From assembly GCA_900548225.1 (NCBI GenBank), contig URJM01000006.1, positions 1-48,642 on the forward strand: DNA of 48,642 nt. Reading direction: 5' to 3'. Positions 47,551 through 48,642 of this stretch are shown here, piece by piece. The first letter of the stretch is position 1, and each line of letters begins with the position of its first letter. Source of the DNA: an uncultured bacterium. GTDB taxonomy: Bacteria; Verrucomicrobiota; Lentisphaeria; Oligosphaerales; Oligosphaeraceae. Made by a program: the position numbers and the translations under genes. The notes beneath the pieces were generated by a model. The model did not search any database. It was not told the DNA's origin and saw nothing but the letters and a program-made list of their open reading frames with translations.

Positions 47551-48434
47551 GCAATCGAAAGGGAATCGTCCTCGCCGGCGGCGCGGGAAGCCGCCTCCAT
47601 CCTGTCACGATGGGCGTCTCAAAACAACTCCTGCCCGTCTACGACAAGCCGATGATCTACTACCCAATCTCGACCCTGATGCTGGCGGGCATCAGGGACC
47701 TGCTTGTCATCACAACCCCGGCGGAACAAGCCGCGTTCCAAAGACTCCTCGGAGACGGGCACCGTTTCGGGGTCAATATCTCATACGCGGCACAGCCCTC
47801 CCCTGACGGAATCGCACAGGCTTTCCTCATCGGAAGGGAGTTCATAGGGGACGGGCCAGTGGCACTCGTCCTCGGCGACAATGTCTTCTACGGCGCAAAT
47901 CTCGCCGCCCTCTGCAAGAACGCCGCGGCACGCACGACTGGCGCCACGGTCTTCGCATATCCCGTCCGCAATCCACAGGCATTCGGAGTGGTCTCCTTCA
48001 ATGAGACGGGAGAGGTCACGTCACTCGAGGAAAAGCCCGCCAACCCTAAGTCACACTTCGCGGTCACAGGACTCTACTTCTACGACAACCAGGTCGTCTC
48101 AATAGCGGAAGGCCTCAAGCCCTCGCAACGGGGAGAACTGGAAATCACAGATGTGAACAGGGAATACCTCGCACGAAACGAACTCCATGTGGAACTCTTC
48201 GGACGGGGCTACGCATGGCTCGACACGGGAACGTGTGAAAGCCTGATCGATGCTGGAAATTTCATCCGAACTATCCAGTTGAGACAGGGGCTCCAGGTCG
48301 GATGCCTCGAGGAAATCGCATTCCGCAACGGATGGATGGACGCCGAAGAACTCCTCAAGGCCGCACAACCACTCGAAAAAACCGCATACGGACGCTATCT
48401 CATTGACCTCTCCAAAGGGAAAATGGGGTTCTAG
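47547..48434 (+). CDS. rfbA: Glucose-1-phosphate thymidylyltransferase
   Basis: The 295-residue enzyme makes dTDP-glucose from dTTP and glucose 1-phosphate, the first step of the rhamnose pathway. It shows [63 protein letters not shown] and [14 protein letters not shown]. The start at 47547 overlaps the rfbB stop (ATGA) and has AAGGAGGAACTGCC before it. rfbC and rfbD are not in the window. Repeat locus C begins right after the stop codon. Confidence 0.97.
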   Translation: MSNRKGIVLAGGAGSRLHPVTMGVSKQLLPVYDKPMIYYPISTLMLAGIRDLLVITTPAEQAAFQRLLGDGHRFGVNISYAAQPSPDGIAQAFLIGREFIGDGPVALVLGDNVFYGANLAALCKNAAARTTGATVFAYPVRNPQAFGVVSFNETGEVTSLEEKPANPKSHFAVTGLYFYDNQVVSIAEGLKPSQRGELEITDVNREYLARNELHVELFGRGYAWLDTGTCESLIDAGNFIRTIQLRQGLQVGCLEEIAFRNGWMDAEELLKAAQPLEKTAYGRYLIDLSKGKMGF

Positions 48435-48642
48435 AAGTAGAGAGTAGGGAGAAGAAGGTAGGGAGAAGTGCGTGGTCACTTTGCAGTGGGCTTCCGTTGA
48501 GCACGGCGATTCTGCCGTGCGAGGCGCGCCCAAGCGCGCCAGCCACGCACTACCTTCTCCTCCCTTCTCCCTTCTCCCTACTTTGCAAGGCGCGCCCAAG
48601 CGCGCCAGCCACGCACTGCCCTCTCCTTTCTCCTCCCTTCTC
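48435..48642. repeat. Locus C of the modular hairpin repeat family (runs off the window)
   Basis: The purine tract starts at the base after the rfbA stop. AGTGCGTGG (48467-48475), a GTCAC-TTTGCA-GTGG module, GCACGGC-GATTCT-GCCGTGC and GGCGCGC-CCAA-GCGCGCC follow, then CCACGCACT (48543-48551) and a pyrimidine tract. A second right end, TTTGCAAGGCGCGCCCAAGC and on to CCACGCACT, follows and is cut by the window end. The GATTCT loop is the reverse complement of the AGAATC loop in locus A, so the module is present in opposite orientation. Confidence 0.88.

Overview
The window looks like a chromosomal segment of a GC-rich bacterium, most likely from the Lentisphaerota (Victivallales-like). This is inferred from three things. 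One gene encodes a pseudopilin-like protein ([20 protein letters not shown] start, FADGH near the end) of the kind that is abundant in Lentisphaerota and Planctomycetota. There are two DUF4838/alpha-glucuronidase-like secreted proteins in tandem. Housekeeping genes are mixed with several putative glycoside hydrolases. No rRNA, CRISPR array, phage or transposase gene was seen.

Layout. 1-12.5 kb (+ strand, except a tRNA-Ser on the minus strand): the 3' end of a GH78-like rhamnosidase, tRNA-Ser(GGA), a fused DppD-DppF type peptide-transporter ATPase, a serine beta-lactamase-like hydrolase, two paralogous DUF4838 proteins, an NSS (LeuT-like) sodium symporter and a putative GH6-like (GHL6) hydrolase. 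This part is accessory carbon metabolism. 12.5-24 kb (mostly minus strand): a degraded winged-helix remnant, a secreted metallophosphoesterase, an AI-2E-type membrane protein, a pseudopilin, pheS, a GHL10 lipoprotein/secreted hydrolase, aspartokinase, a DUF58 protein, two identical tRNA-Gly(GCC) genes and ribokinase. 24-35.5 kb (minus strand): the transcription/translation core operon rplK-rplA-rplJ-rplL-rpoB-rpoC. 35.6-42.5 kb (minus strand): the branched-chain amino acid operon ilvB-ilvN-ilvC-ilvD, followed 16 nt later by a DUF815 ATPase. 42.8-48.4 kb (+ strand): mnmE-ligA-rfbB-rfbA, with ATGA overlaps at two junctions.

The most unusual content is intergenic. Three loci (15675-16082, 23625-24080, 48435 to the window end) carry one family of composite repeats. 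Each has polypurine/polypyrimidine borders, inward-facing AGTGCGTGG/CCACGCACT ends and a shuffled set of short perfect hairpin modules in between. They abut genes so tightly that two start codons (AI-2E protein, ribokinase) have a pyrimidine-rich leader with no possible Shine-Dalgarno, and one stop codon (rfbA) is directly followed by the element. The ilvB leader has the parts of a classical transcription attenuator: promoter, Leu/Val-rich 18-codon leader ORF, hairpin, antiterminator segment and a U-tailed terminator. The two tRNA loci share a 24-nt promoter/leader block. Several promoters in the window fit TTGNAA-16 bp-TATNNT. RpoB carries Asn at the position equivalent to E. coli His526, a known rifampicin-resistance position.

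Long open frames opposite rpoB, rpoC and other GC-rich genes are reading-frame shadows and were left out. Several start codons were moved downstream to remove extensions that run into repeats, tRNA or leader sequence. All functions are assigned by reading motifs, without database searches.
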